Shown here: in pieces, positions 1 to 9,750 of the stretch | How the letters are laid out: each line of letters starts with the position of its first letter | Numbering within the stretch: the first letter of the stretch is position 1 | Assembly: GCA_001830245.1 (NCBI GenBank) | Contig: MIDV01000073.1 | Coordinates: forward strand, 1 to 33,095 | Length of the DNA stretch: 33,095 bases | Direction: 5' to 3' | Source of the DNA: Lysobacterales bacterium RIFOXYA1_FULL_69_10 | GTDB taxonomy: Bacteria > Pseudomonadota > Gammaproteobacteria > Xanthomonadales > Xanthomonadaceae | Notes under the pieces: generated by a model | Told to the model about the DNA's origin: nothing | Seen by the model: the letters and a program-made list of their open reading frames with translations, nothing else | Databases searched by the model: none | Program-made: the position numbers and the translations under genes

Positions 1-1405
1 AACGCGGGCTGGCGAGGAAGCCGTTGGCCTCGATCAGCCAGTCACGCCGCGGTTCGCCGGTCCTGGCGGTCATGATCTCGACCCGGTCACCGGTGCGCAG
101 GCGGTGGTCGAGCGGCACGATCCGGCCGTCGACCTTGGCGCCCCGGCAGCGGTGGCCGACTTCGGTGTGCACCCGGTAGGCGAAGTCCAGCGGCGTCGAT
201 CCGACCGGCAGGTCGATCACTTCCCCCTTCGGCGTCAGCGCGTAGATCCGGTCCTCGACCAGTTCGGTGTCGAGTTCGCCGGCCAGGCCGGCATCGTCTC
301 GGCCACCGCCCTCTTCCAGCAGCCGCCGCATCCAGGCGATCTTGCGGTCGAACGCGGCATCCGCACCCCGCCCGCCTTCCTTGTAGCGCCAATGCGCAGC
401 CACGCCGAGCTCGGCCTGCCGGTGCATGTCGTGGGTGCGGATCTGCACCTCCAGCGTCTTGCCTTCCGGCCCGATCACCGCGGTGTGCAACGACCGGTAA
501 TCGTTGCGCTTGGGACGCGCGATGTAGTCGTCGAATTCGCTGGGGATCGGCACCCACGTCGCATGCACGACGCCGAGCGCGGCGTAGCAGGCGCCGACAT
601 CGTCCACCAGCACCCGCACCGCGCGCAGGTCGTAGAGTTCGCCGATCGGTGCGCCCTTGCGCTGCATCTTCCGCCAGATGCTGTAGATGTGCTTCGGCCG
701 TCCCGCCACGTCGGCCTCGATGCCCTGCACGGCCATCGCGTCGCGCAGCACCTGCTTGACCTGCTCGATGTAGCGCTCGCGCGCGCCACGCTTCTCGTCC
801 AGCAGGCGCGCGATGCGCTGGTAGGTGTCGGGCTCGAGGTGGCGGAACGCCAGGTCCTCGAGTTCCCACTTCAGCTGCCAGATGCCAAGCCGGTTGGCCA
901 GTGGGGCGTGGATGTCGCGGGTGAGCGCCGCCAGCTCGCGGCGCTGCGCGTCGGGCAGGTCGCCGGCCTGCTTCATCCATGCCAGTTGCCGCGCAAGCAG
1001 GATCGGCACCACCCGCAGGTCGCGCACGATGGACAGCAACAGCCGGCGCAGGCCTTCGCTGCCGCCACTGCCCGGGTGCTCGGCATGCAGGGCCCAGACC
1101 TGCGCGGCCGCGTGCTGCCCATCGAGCAGCGCCATCACCGCCGCATGCCGCTTCGGGAACTCCGGGCCCAGCGCCGGCAGCATGCCGGGGGCGGCGTGTA
1201 ACAACGCGGCCATCACCGTGTCGGCGTCCGCATCGAGCCGGGCCAAGGCGTCCAGTACCGACACCGTTACTTCGGCAGGTTCCGATGCTGCCATGGACGC
1301 GTTGTCGCCCGGCCCGGGCACCAGCGCCTCGCGCCAGGCCATCGGCAAGCCGGCTACGGCCGGATGGTCCAGCACGGCGGGGGCAAAGGAAGACGCGGGG
1401 GGCAT
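1..1405 (-). CDS. relA: RelA-type (p)ppGpp synthetase (3' end truncated by window edge)
   Basis: My reading of the minus strand from ATG at 1405 gives MPPASSFAPAVLDHPAVAGLPMAWREALV...LANRLGIWQLKWELEDLAFRHLEP...EFDDYIARPKRNDYRSLHTAVIGPEGKTLEVQIRTHDMHRQAELGVAAHWRYKEG, then a TGS region (DLPVGSTPLDFAYRVHTEVGHRCRGAKVDGRIVPL). FDDYIA (ExDD class) and the lack of a canonical HD hydrolase motif favour RelA over SpoT. It is absent from the ORF track because there is no stop inside the window. Confidence 0.95.
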   Translation of the reverse strand, partial: MPPASSFAPAVLDHPAVAGLPMAWREALVPGPGDNASMAASEPAEVTVSVLDALARLDADADTVMAALLHAAPGMLPALGPEFPKRHAAVMALLDGQHAAAQVWALHAEHPGSGGSEGLRRLLLSIVRDLRVVPILLARQLAWMKQAGDLPDAQRRELAALTRDIHAPLANRLGIWQLKWELEDLAFRHLEPDTYQRIARLLDEKRGARERYIEQVKQVLRDAMAVQGIEADVAGRPKHIYSIWRKMQRKGAPIGELYDLRAVRVLVDDVGACYAALGVVHATWVPIPSEFDDYIARPKRNDYRSLHTAVIGPEGKTLEVQIRTHDMHRQAELGVAAHWRYKEGGRGADAAFDRKIAWMRRLLEEGGGRDDAGLAGELDTELVEDRIYALTPKGEVIDLPVGSTPLDFAYRVHTEVGHRCRGAKVDGRIVPLDHRLRTGDRVEIMTARTGEPRRDWLIEANGFLASPR

Positions 1406-1471
1406 CGCGGACGGGTCGCGGTCGAAAGTTTCGCGACTACACTAGCCACCATCCCGTCCGAGGAACAGGCC

Positions 1472-1981
1472 ATGCTTCCGATTCGCGCCCGCACGTGTCG
1501 TCCGCTCGCCCTCTCGCTGGCACTCGTACTGATGCCGATGGCAGTCCTTGCGCAGGATGCACCGCGGCTCATCGAGCAGGAGATGACGCCGGAGGAGTTC
1601 CGTGCGGCGGGTCTGGATCGCCTGAGTCCCGAGCAGCTGGCCAACCTCAACGGATGGCTGGGACGGACACTGTCTCAGGAGACTGCAGCCGCAGCAGCCG
1701 CCGCTAAGTCCAAGGTGGAGCAGGAGAACCGGGGCTTCCTGTCGTTCGGCTCCGACGAGCCCATCGTCTCGCGCGTGGCCGAGGACCTGCCCGGATTCTC
1801 CAAGGGGCGCCGCTACACGCTGGAAAACGGCCAGGTCTGGGAGCAGGTCGACAGTGCCTCGCTCCGCAACTCGAAGTCGCCACGTCCCGAAGTCCGCATC
1901 ACGCCGAGCGTGATCGGGAGCGCCTGGTACATGGCCATCGACGGGTACAACACCCGCGCAAAGGTGAAGCGCATCAAGTGA
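1472..1981 (+). CDS. Secreted/periplasmic hypothetical protein with signal peptide
   Basis: ORF MLPIRARTCRPLALSLALVLMPMAVLAQDAPRLIEQEMTPEEFRAAGLDRLSPEQLANLNGWLG...; start moved from 1364 to the internal ATG at 1472 because a signal peptide (cleavage after VLA) starts there. No family recognised. Confidence 0.75.
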   Translation: MLPIRARTCRPLALSLALVLMPMAVLAQDAPRLIEQEMTPEEFRAAGLDRLSPEQLANLNGWLGRTLSQETAAAAAAAKSKVEQENRGFLSFGSDEPIVSRVAEDLPGFSKGRRYTLENGQVWEQVDSASLRNSKSPRPEVRITPSVIGSAWYMAIDGYNTRAKVKRIK

Positions 1982-1997
1982 TGGCCCACCAGCCGGT

Positions 1998-4900
1998 TCA
2001 GCGGGGCCGCAGTGCCTCCAGCCGGCTGGCCAGCTTCTTGGGCGACACGCCCTTCCTGCCCAGCTCCTGCGCGAAGAACGAGACCCGCAATTCCTCCAGG
2101 TCCCAACGCAGCGCCTGCCATTCGGGCCGATCGGCGATACCGCGCCGCGTCGCATCCGCCAGCGCATCGGCAAACGGCTTGAGTTCCAGCATCCGTACCT
2201 GGTCGCGCACCGGGTCGCGCAGCGCGCGTTCGCCCCGCAGCGCCAATGCCTTCAGGTAGCGCGGGTAGTCGCGCAACACGTGCTGGGGCACGGTGCTCAG
2301 GAACCCCGGCGGTGCCAATGTCGCCAGGTGTGCACGCATGTCGTCCAGGTTGCCGCTGGCCCAGCCCATCAGCGGCGATTCCAGTGCGCCGCGCACCTCC
2401 GCGACGCCGTCCAGGATCGCTTCGGCCAGCCTGAGCCGTTCCACCGACTCGGCGAACAATCCCTTGCCCACCGACTCCCGGCGGGTGGCGAACACTTCGG
2501 CGTCACGGATGTCATCGAGGCCGTCGGCCGTCAGCGCGTCGAACGCCCCCTGCACCAGGTCGGCACGCAGGCGGTCGCCTTCGCCGGCAGGCCCCGAGCG
2601 TTCGCCTTGGGACTCCAGCGCCGCGTACTGCAGCGCGGTGCGCGGCGGCACCGGCAACTGCTTGCGGGCTTGGCGCATACGGTCGGACAGCGCCATGGCC
2701 AGCAGGCGGCGCACGCCCGCCGGATGCGCTCGCTCGGCCTCCTCGCGTTGCGCGTGGACCTGCAGCGACACGCTGTCGCCATCGTCGTGCAGCGCGGGCC
2801 AGGCCGGCACGCCGCCCGCGCCGGGCACCGAACGCGGCACCGGCACCTCGGGGAAGGCCACCAATCCGCTTTGCGCCAGGCCGTCGGCCGCGCGCGCGGC
2901 GAAGGCCTCGGCCGCGAGCGCCGCGAACCGGTGCTTCAGCCCGTCGATGTCGCGCGACTCGGCCAGTACGCCGCGGCCATCGCGGTCGAGCAACCGGATG
3001 TTGATGCGCAGGTGCGGCTCCAGCACCGACTCGTCGAAATCGTCGCGGGCCACGTCGACCCCGGTGGCACGGCGCAGGAACCGCGCCAGCGTGCCGGTGA
3101 AGTCGTCATCGTCGTGCCGCGAATGCGCCTCGGCGAACGCGCGCGCGAAATCGGGTGCCGGCACGAAATTGCGGCGCAACGTCTTGGGCAGGCCGCGGAT
3201 CAGCGCCGCAGCCTTGTCGGCGACGAACCCCGGCGCCAGCCACGACACCTGCGCGGGGTCGAGTGCGCCCAGCAGGTGCAGCGGCACGGCAACCGTCATG
3301 CCGTCGTCGGGCGCACCGGGCTCGAAGCGGTAGCGCACCGCCAGCCGTGCATTGCCGACCGTGAGCACCGCCGGGAACCGCGCGGCCTCGCTCTCGTCGC
3401 CGACCATCAGGTCGTCCAGCGACCATTCCAGCGCCGCCTTCGACGCCGCATCGAGCTTGCCGAACCAGGCATCCAGCGCGTGGGTGTTGTGCACGTGCGA
3501 CGGCAGCCGGTCCAGGTACCACTGCGCCATCCATTCCTCGTCGACCACCAGACCGACGCGGCGCTGCTTGGCCTCTTCCTCGCGCGCCTTCTCCAGCGTC
3601 GCCAGGTTGCGCGGCAGGAAGGGCACGCGCGTGTTGATCTCGCCGGTAACCAGCGCTTCTCGCGCGAAGATCGCGCGTGCTTCGTCCGGGTACAGCGCGC
3701 CGTAGTGCACCGGGCGCTTGGGGGCCAGCACCAGCCCGAACAGGGACACCTGCTCGCTGCCGACCACGCGCCCCTGCGAGCGCGCCCAGCGCGGGTCGTG
3801 GTGCCGCCGCGCCAGCAGGTGCGGCAGCGCCTCGATCGCCCACTCCGGCTCGATCGCGGCGTTGGTCAGCGCCCACACGCGTTCGGTGTCCAGCAGCGTG
3901 GCCGACAGCACCCACGGCGGCGGCTTCTTCGCCAGCACCGAGCCGGGGAACAGCTGGAACTTGCGGCCGCGCGGGCCGTCGTACAGGCCGCGGTCGGCGC
4001 GGTGGCCGACCTGCGTGGGCAGGCCAGTGAGCAGTGCGCGGTGCAAGCGTGCGTAGGACGAGGCGTCGTACCGGCCCGGGGCCTGCGCCTGTTCCGCCGA
4101 TTCCTCGCCGGCGGCGCGCTCCGGCGCCCCGGGCGAACGCGCCCGCCCACGCCGCCGACGGGGACCGCGCTTCTGTCCCTCCGATGTGATGGCGGCCGCG
4201 ACGGCGCCCGGCCGTGCAGCGGAGTTCGGCAATGCCGCCACACGCGCTGCGTCCCATCCCAGCTCTTCCGCCATCAGCTTCAGTTGCCGGTGCAACTCGC
4301 GCCACTCCCGCATCCGCAGGAAGCCCAGGAAGTGCTTCTCGCACCACCCGCGCAGCTTCGACTGGGTCAGCTCCTCGTGCGCCGCCTGGTAGGCCTCCCA
4401 CAACTTCAGGATGCCGACGAATTCGGACTTGGGGTCGGCGAACTGGGCATGCGCGGTATCGGCCGCGGCACGCTGGTCGGCCGGCCGCTCGCGCGGATCC
4501 TGGATGCCCAGGAATGCCGCGATCGCCAGCATCTCGTGCAGGCAGCCGGTGTCGTTGGCCGCCACCAGCATGCGCGCCAGCTTGACGTCCACCGGCAGCC
4601 GCGCCATGACGCGCCCAACGGCGGTGAGCGCGCGCTTGCCGTGGTCGGCGACGTTGTCGACCGCGCCCAGCTCGGCCAGCTCCTGCCAGCCGTCGGCCAC
4701 GGCGCGCGGCTCAGGCGGCTCCAGGAACGGGAAGTTCTCGATCGACCCCAGTCCCAGCGACAGCATCCGCAGGATCACGCCCGCCAGGGCGGCACGACGG
4801 ATCTCCGGATCGGTGTAGTGCGGGCGCGATTCGAAGTCCGCTTCCGGGTACAGGCGGTAGCAGGTGCCCTCGGAGATGCGGCCGCAGCGGCCCTTGCGCT

Positions 4901-6104
4901 GGTCGGCGCTGGCCTGGCTGACCGGTTCGATGTGCAGCCGGTCGAGCTTCGCGCGCGGGCTGTAGCGCTTGACGCGCGCCAGCCCGGGGTCGACCACGTA
5001 GCGGATGCGCGGCACCGTCAGCGAGGTCTCGGCGACGTTGGTGGCCAGCACGATCCGGCGCTGCGGCCCCGGGTTGAACACGCGGTCCTGGTCCTTCACC
5101 GACAGCCGTGCGTACAGCGGCAGCACCTCGGTGTGGCGGTACTTGCGCCGCTCCAACGCCTGGTGGGCGTCGCGGATCTCGCGCTCGCCCGGCAGGAACA
5201 CGAGCACGTCGCCGCGCGGGTCCTCGCGGGTGATCTCGTCGCAGGCGGCGACGATGGCCTCATTGACCGTGCGCTCGCCCTCGGATTCGCCCTCCCCTTC
5301 CAGCGGCCGGTAGCGGACCTCGACCGGATACCCACGCCCTTCCACGCTCACCACCGGCGCATCGTCGAAATGCGCGGCAAAGCGCGCCGTGTCGATCGTC
5401 GCCGAGGTCACGATGACCTTGAGGTCGCGCCGGCGCTGCAGCAGCTGCTTGAGGTAACCGAGAAGGAAGTCGATGTTGAGGCTGCGCTCATGCGCCTCGT
5501 CGATCAGGATCGTGTCGTAGCGCGACAGCCAGCGGTCCGAGGCGATCTCCGCCAGCAGGATGCCGTCGGTCATGAACTTGACCGCCGTCTGCTCGCCCAC
5601 GTTCTCGGTGAAGCGGACCTGGTAGCCGACCGCGCCGCCCATCGGCACGCCCAGCTCCTCGGCCACGCGCCGCGCCACTGCACGCGCGGCGATCCGGCGC
5701 GGCTGGGTGCAGCCGATCATGCCCGCCGCGCCACGGCCGGCGGCCAGGCACAGCTTGGGGATCTGGGTGGTCTTGCCCGACCCCGTCTCGCCGGCGATCA
5801 CCACCACCGGGTGGTCGCGGATCAGCTCGACGATGCGCTCGGCTTCCGTTGCAATGGGCAGCGTGGGGTCGACCGGTGCGCGCGGCAGGGACGCCGCGCG
5901 GGATTCACGCTGCGCCACCGACTGCGAAAGTTGTTCCTCGAACGCCTGCCGCGCGGCGGCGTCCTCCGGCCGCCCGCTCCAACGTGACCAAAGGCCGTGG
6001 AGGCGGCCGCGGTCGCGGCTCAAGGCACCGTCGATCGCTCCGCGGGCTTCACGCAGGGCGGCTTTCGTTGACGCCATGCTGTCGGGGCGGTCGATAGGCT
6101 TCAT
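1998..6104 (-). CDS. hrpA: DEAH-box ATP-dependent RNA helicase HrpA
   Basis: GETGSGKTTQIPK (Walker A), DEAH (IDEAHERSLN), SATID, QRKGRCGR motif and long HrpA-type C-terminal region in ORF 1998..6152. Start is uncertain: 6104 (MKPIDRPDS) or 6077 (MASTKAALREAR). Confidence 0.95.
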   Translation of the reverse strand: MKPIDRPDSMASTKAALREARGAIDGALSRDRGRLHGLWSRWSGRPEDAAARQAFEEQLSQSVAQRESRAASLPRAPVDPTLPIATEAERIVELIRDHPVVVIAGETGSGKTTQIPKLCLAAGRGAAGMIGCTQPRRIAARAVARRVAEELGVPMGGAVGYQVRFTENVGEQTAVKFMTDGILLAEIASDRWLSRYDTILIDEAHERSLNIDFLLGYLKQLLQRRRDLKVIVTSATIDTARFAAHFDDAPVVSVEGRGYPVEVRYRPLEGEGESEGERTVNEAIVAACDEITREDPRGDVLVFLPGEREIRDAHQALERRKYRHTEVLPLYARLSVKDQDRVFNPGPQRRIVLATNVAETSLTVPRIRYVVDPGLARVKRYSPRAKLDRLHIEPVSQASADQRKGRCGRISEGTCYRLYPEADFESRPHYTDPEIRRAALAGVILRMLSLGLGSIENFPFLEPPEPRAVADGWQELAELGAVDNVADHGKRALTAVGRVMARLPVDVKLARMLVAANDTGCLHEMLAIAAFLGIQDPRERPADQRAAADTAHAQFADPKSEFVGILKLWEAYQAAHEELTQSKLRGWCEKHFLGFLRMREWRELHRQLKLMAEELGWDAARVAALPNSAARPGAVAAAITSEGQKRGPRRRRGRARSPGAPERAAGEESAEQAQAPGRYDASSYARLHRALLTGLPTQVGHRADRGLYDGPRGRKFQLFPGSVLAKKPPPWVLSATLLDTERVWALTNAAIEPEWAIEALPHLLARRHHDPRWARSQGRVVGSEQVSLFGLVLAPKRPVHYGALYPDEARAIFAREALVTGEINTRVPFLPRNLATLEKAREEEAKQRRVGLVVDEEWMAQWYLDRLPSHVHNTHALDAWFGKLDAASKAALEWSLDDLMVGDESEAARFPAVLTVGNARLAVRYRFEPGAPDDGMTVAVPLHLLGALDPAQVSWLAPGFVADKAAALIRGLPKTLRRNFVPAPDFARAFAEAHSRHDDDDFTGTLARFLRRATGVDVARDDFDESVLEPHLRINIRLLDRDGRGVLAESRDIDGLKHRFAALAAEAFAARAADGLAQSGLVAFPEVPVPRSVPGAGGVPAWPALHDDGDSVSLQVHAQREEAERAHPAGVRRLLAMALSDRMRQARKQLPVPPRTALQYAALESQGERSGPAGEGDRLRADLVQGAFDALTADGLDDIRDAEVFATRRESVGKGLFAESVERLRLAEAILDGVAEVRGALESPLMGWASGNLDDMRAHLATLAPPGFLSTVPQHVLRDYPRYLKALALRGERALRDPVRDQVRMLELKPFADALADATRRGIADRPEWQALRWDLEELRVSFFAQELGRKGVSPKKLASRLEALRPR

Positions 6105-6189
6105 TGATAGGATCGAGAAGAACAAACCATTTAACGCGGAAGGCCGCGCCACGTATTGTCACTGCAACCCCCACGAAGGGAGAAACCTC

Positions 6190-6753
6190 ATGGCCAAGAC
6201 CAAGAGTTCCAAGCCCAAGGCCGGGCGCACCACGGCCACCAGTCCCGCCGCTTCGCCGGCTCCGACGTCCAGCGCGCCGGCCATCGATATCGGGATCTCC
6301 ACCGCCGATCGCAAGAAGATCGCCGAAGGCCTGTCGCGGTTCCTCGCCGACAGCTACACGCTGTACCTCAAGACCCACAATTTCCACTGGAACGTCACCG
6401 GCCCGATGTTCAACGCGCTGCATGTGATGTTCGAGAACCAGTACACCGAGCAGTGGAACGCCCTGGACGAGATCGCCGAGCGCATCCGCGCGCTGGGCTT
6501 CAACGCGCCGGGCTCCTATGCCGAGTTCACCAGGCTGTCGTCGATCCCCGAGGAACCGGGCCTGAGCGACGCCGCCGACTGGCGCGAGATGGTGCGCCAG
6601 CTCACCGTCGGCAATGAGGCCGTGTGCCGCACCGCGCGCAAGGTCCTCAAGACCGGCGATGATGCCGGCGACGATCCGACCGTCGACCTGCTGACCCAGC
6701 GCCTGCAGACGCACGAAAAGTACGCGTGGATGCTGCGTTCGCTGCTGCAGTAA
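6190..6753 (+). CDS. dps: Dps/ferritin-like DNA-binding protein with basic N-terminal tail
   Basis: MAKTKSSKPKAGRTT... then SRFLADSYTLYLKTHNFHWNVTGPMFNALHVMFENQYTEQWNALDEIAERIRALG, the Dps ferroxidase signature. RBS-like gaagggag upstream of ATG 6190. Confidence 0.93.
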   Translation: MAKTKSSKPKAGRTTATSPAASPAPTSSAPAIDIGISTADRKKIAEGLSRFLADSYTLYLKTHNFHWNVTGPMFNALHVMFENQYTEQWNALDEIAERIRALGFNAPGSYAEFTRLSSIPEEPGLSDAADWREMVRQLTVGNEAVCRTARKVLKTGDDAGDDPTVDLLTQRLQTHEKYAWMLRSLLQ

Positions 6754-6771
6754 CCGCAGCGGTCTGACTGG

Positions 6772-6799
6772 AAAACCCGCCGCGTCCGGCGGGTTTTTT
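6772..6799 (+). terminator. Rho-independent terminator downstream of dps
   Basis: AAAACCCGCCG-cgtc-CGGCGGGTTTTTT: stem followed by a T-run. Confidence 0.85.
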
Positions 6800-6900
6800 C
6801 TTGGCGCGGAGGCCGCGGACACGACAGGCCCGGTTTTTCCCACCCGTCGACGGCCATGATGCGCAGTGGCTGCGACGGCCGCTTGCTACCCTTTGCGCCG

Positions 6901-8715
6901 ATGAACGACCGCGCGCTCGACCTGCTCCGCTCCACCTTCGGCCACCCCGGTTTCCGCGGCGAACAGGCCGAGATCGTCGACTGCCTGGTGCGCGGCGACG
7001 ATGCCCTCGTGCTGATGCCCACCGGCGGCGGCAAGTCGCTGTGCTACCAGCTGCCGGCGTTGCTGCGCGAGGGCTGCGGCATCGTCGTCTCGCCGCTGAT
7101 CGCGCTGATGCAGGACCAGGTCGACGCGTTGCTGCAGCTGGGCGTGCGCGCGGCCTGCCTGAACTCGACGCTGGATGCGGCGACGGCCGCAGACGTCGAG
7201 CGGCGCCTGCTCGCCGGCGATCTCGACCTGCTGTACGTCGCACCCGAGCGGCTGCTCACCGGCCGCTGCCTGGACCTGCTCGACCGCGCGCCCATCGCCC
7301 TGTTCGCCATCGACGAGGCCCACTGCGTCTCGCAATGGGGACACGACTTCCGCCCCGAATACCGGCAGCTGACGGTGCTGCACGAGCGCTGGCCGGAGGT
7401 GCCGCGCATCGCGCTGACGGCGACCGCGGATGCGCCGACGCGCCGGGAGATCGCCGAACGGCTGGCGCTGGAGGACGCGCGCACCTTCGTCAGTTCATTC
7501 GACCGGCCCAACATCCGCTACCGCGTGGTCCAGAAAGACGGCAGCGGTGCGCGCGCCCTGCTGAACTTCCTGGGTGACCGCCGCGGCGAGAGCGGCATTG
7601 TCTATGCGCTGTCGCGCAAGCGCGTGGACACGCTGGCCGACCAGCTGGCGACGTCCGGGATCAAGGCCCTGCCCTACCACGCCGGCCTGCCGGCCGAGAC
7701 ACGCGCGGCCAACCAGCGCCGTTTCCTGCAGGAGGACGGCGTCGTGATGGTGGCGACGATCGCCTTCGGGATGGGCATCGACAAGCCGGACGTACGCTTC
7801 GTCGCCCACGTCGACCTGCCCAAGTCGATCGAGGGCTACTACCAGGAGACCGGCCGCGCCGGCCGCGACGGCGCGCCCGCCGAGGCCTGGATGAGTTATG
7901 GGCTGGGCGATGTCGTCAACCTGCGCCAGATGATCGGCCAGGGGGATGCGCCCGAGGAGCGCAAGCAGCTGGAGTTGCGCAAGCTCGATGCGTTGCTGGG
8001 CTACTGCGAGTCGACCCGCTGCCGCCGGCAGGCGCTGCTGGACTGGTTCGGCGAGTCGCACGCCGGCGCCTGCGGCAACTGCGACAACTGCCTGGAACCA
8101 CCGCAGACCTGGGACGCGACCGATGCGGCGCGCAAGGCGCTGTCGTGCGTGTACCGCACGGGCCAACGCTTCGGCGCCGGCCACGTCATCGACGTGCTGC
8201 GCGGCGTATCGACGGAGAAGACCCAGCGCTTCGGTCACGAGTCGCTCAGCACCTGGGCGATCGGTGCCGATATGGACACCCGCCAGTGGAGCGGCGTGTT
8301 CCGGCAGCTGGTGGCCTTCGGACTGCTGGAGGCGGATATCGAACGCCACAATGCGCTGCGCCTGACCACGCAGGCCGGCCCGGTCCTGCGCGGCGAGCAG
8401 CGGCTGGCCATGCGTCGCGAGCTGCCGCGCAGCAGCCGCAAGGACCGCCGCGGCGCTGCCGCCCCCCTCATCGACCTGCCCCCCGACGCGCAGCTGCGCT
8501 TCGATGCCCTGCGCGAGTGGCGCGCCACGACGGCGCGCGAGCAGAACGTCCCCGCGTACGTCATCTTCCACGACGCCACGCTGCGGGCCATCGCGCAGGC
8601 CGCCCCCGATGACCTCGACGAGCTGGGGCGCATCCCTGGCATCGGCCAGAGCAAGCTGGACCGCTACGGCGACGACGTGCTGCAGCAGCTGTTCGACTGC
8701 GACGCGGCGGCCTGA
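6901..8715 (+). CDS. recQ: ATP-dependent DNA helicase RecQ
   Basis: MNDRALDLLRSTFGHPGFRGEQAEIVDCLVRGDDALVLMPTGGGKSLCYQLPAL, DEAHCVSQWGHDFRPEY, zinc-binding CGNCDNC, C-terminal HRDC (LDELGRIPGIGQSKLDRYGDDVLQ). Start set at internal ATG 6901 of the track ORF. Confidence 0.95.
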   Translation: MNDRALDLLRSTFGHPGFRGEQAEIVDCLVRGDDALVLMPTGGGKSLCYQLPALLREGCGIVVSPLIALMQDQVDALLQLGVRAACLNSTLDAATAADVERRLLAGDLDLLYVAPERLLTGRCLDLLDRAPIALFAIDEAHCVSQWGHDFRPEYRQLTVLHERWPEVPRIALTATADAPTRREIAERLALEDARTFVSSFDRPNIRYRVVQKDGSGARALLNFLGDRRGESGIVYALSRKRVDTLADQLATSGIKALPYHAGLPAETRAANQRRFLQEDGVVMVATIAFGMGIDKPDVRFVAHVDLPKSIEGYYQETGRAGRDGAPAEAWMSYGLGDVVNLRQMIGQGDAPEERKQLELRKLDALLGYCESTRCRRQALLDWFGESHAGACGNCDNCLEPPQTWDATDAARKALSCVYRTGQRFGAGHVIDVLRGVSTEKTQRFGHESLSTWAIGADMDTRQWSGVFRQLVAFGLLEADIERHNALRLTTQAGPVLRGEQRLAMRRELPRSSRKDRRGAAAPLIDLPPDAQLRFDALREWRATTAREQNVPAYVIFHDATLRAIAQAAPDDLDELGRIPGIGQSKLDRYGDDVLQQLFDCDAAA

Positions 8716-8753
8716 CGCGGCCGGGCGCCCGTCGCCAACGGCAGAAAGCACGA

Positions 8754-8771
8754 ACCCCGCTTGCGCGGGGT
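8754..8771. terminator. Hairpin between convergent recQ and tRNA-Lys; possible terminator
   Basis: ACCCCGC-TTGC-GCGGGGT, 7-bp stem; weak T-rich tract only on the minus strand (TTCGTGCTTTCTG). Confidence 0.5.
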
Positions 8772-8784
8772 CGCATCGAGGCAG

Positions 8785-8860
8785 TGGTGGGTCGTGATGG
8801 ATTCGAACCATCGACCAGCGGATTAAAAGTCCGATGCTCTACCAACTGAGCTAACGACCC
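8785..8860 (-). tRNA. tRNA-Lys (anticodon UUU), CCA encoded
   Basis: Reverse complement GGGTCGTTAGCTCAGTTGGTAGAGCATCGGACTTTTAATCCGCTGGTCGATGGTTCGAATCCATCACGACCCACCA forms a full cloverleaf; anticodon loop CTTTTAA. Confidence 0.97.
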
Positions 8861-8937
8861 GCTGCCACCGGCAGTACGCCGGGGCGGGAATTCTAGCGCA
8901 AGCCGCTCATGCGATGCAGGCCGCCGGGGGGCGATCG

Positions 8938-9654
8938 TCAGCGGTAGCGCGTGGGATCGGTCGCGCCGGCGCTCTGGAACCCTTCCGCGCGCAACCGGCA
9001 TGCATCGCAATGACCACACGCCCGCCCCTCTTCGTCGGCCTGGTAGCACGACACCGTGTCGGCGAAATCCACGCCCAGCCGCAGGCCTTCGCGAACGATG
9101 TCGGCCTTGCTCATATGCTGCAGCGGCGCATGGATGCGGATGCCGGCACCTTCCACGCCAGCCTTGGTGGCCAGGTTGGCGAGCCGCTCGAACGCCTCGA
9201 TGAACTCCGGGCGGCAGTCGGGATAGCCCGAGTAGTCGACCGCGTTGACGCCGCAGAAGATGTCCGCCGCACCCAGCACCTCGGCCCAGCCCAGTGCGAC
9301 CGACAGCATGATGGTGTTGCGCGCCGGCACGTAGGTGACGGGGATGTCGGTCCCTGCCGCCTGGTCCAGGGGCACGTCGATGTCGTCGGTCAGCGCGGAT
9401 CCGCCGATGCTGCGCAGGTCGACATTGACCGTCTTGTGCGCCACGGCGCCAAGCGTGCGCGCCAGCGTTGTGGCCGCATCCAGCTCCGACGTATGGCGCT
9501 GGCCGTAGCGCACGCTGAGCGCGTTGACGGCAAAACCCTGCTCGCGTGCGATGGCCATGACGACCGCCGAGTCCATGCCGCCCGATACCAGCACGACGGC
9601 GGGCTTCGAGGCGGCGGAAGGGGGCGGCGTTGGGTTCGGCATGCGATCTGGCAT
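8938..9654 (-). CDS. queC: 7-cyano-7-deazaguanine synthase QueC
   Basis: [22 protein letters not shown] (PP-loop SGGMDS) and C-terminal zinc motif [24 protein letters not shown]. Confidence 0.96.
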   Translation of the reverse strand: MPDRMPNPTPPPSAASKPAVVLVSGGMDSAVVMAIAREQGFAVNALSVRYGQRHTSELDAATTLARTLGAVAHKTVNVDLRSIGGSALTDDIDVPLDQAAGTDIPVTYVPARNTIMLSVALGWAEVLGAADIFCGVNAVDYSGYPDCRPEFIEAFERLANLATKAGVEGAGIRIHAPLQHMSKADIVREGLRLGVDFADTVSCYQADEEGRACGHCDACRLRAEGFQSAGATDPTRYR

Positions 9655-9750
9655 CGGTGTCTTGTCAATCAGTCTTTCGGGGCGCTTGGGCGCGCATGTT
9701 GCCTGCTTGCGCGGGCATCGTCGCCGACCGCCCCGCTTCCGGCGCAGGCG

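Noticed and set aside
87-980. 297-aa minus-strand ORF in relA
   Set aside because: Alternate frame of relA; the true relA frame has no stop in the window, so the track missed it.
2280-5987. 1235-aa plus-strand ORF opposite hrpA
   Set aside because: Antisense to a clear HrpA CDS; Arg/Gln/His/Ala/Val-rich composition typical of the antisense frame of high-GC genes; no recognisable domain.
6105-6189. OxyR or other stress-regulator site in the hrpA-dps divergent gap
   Set aside because: Expected biologically for dps, but I could not identify a motif better than chance by eye.
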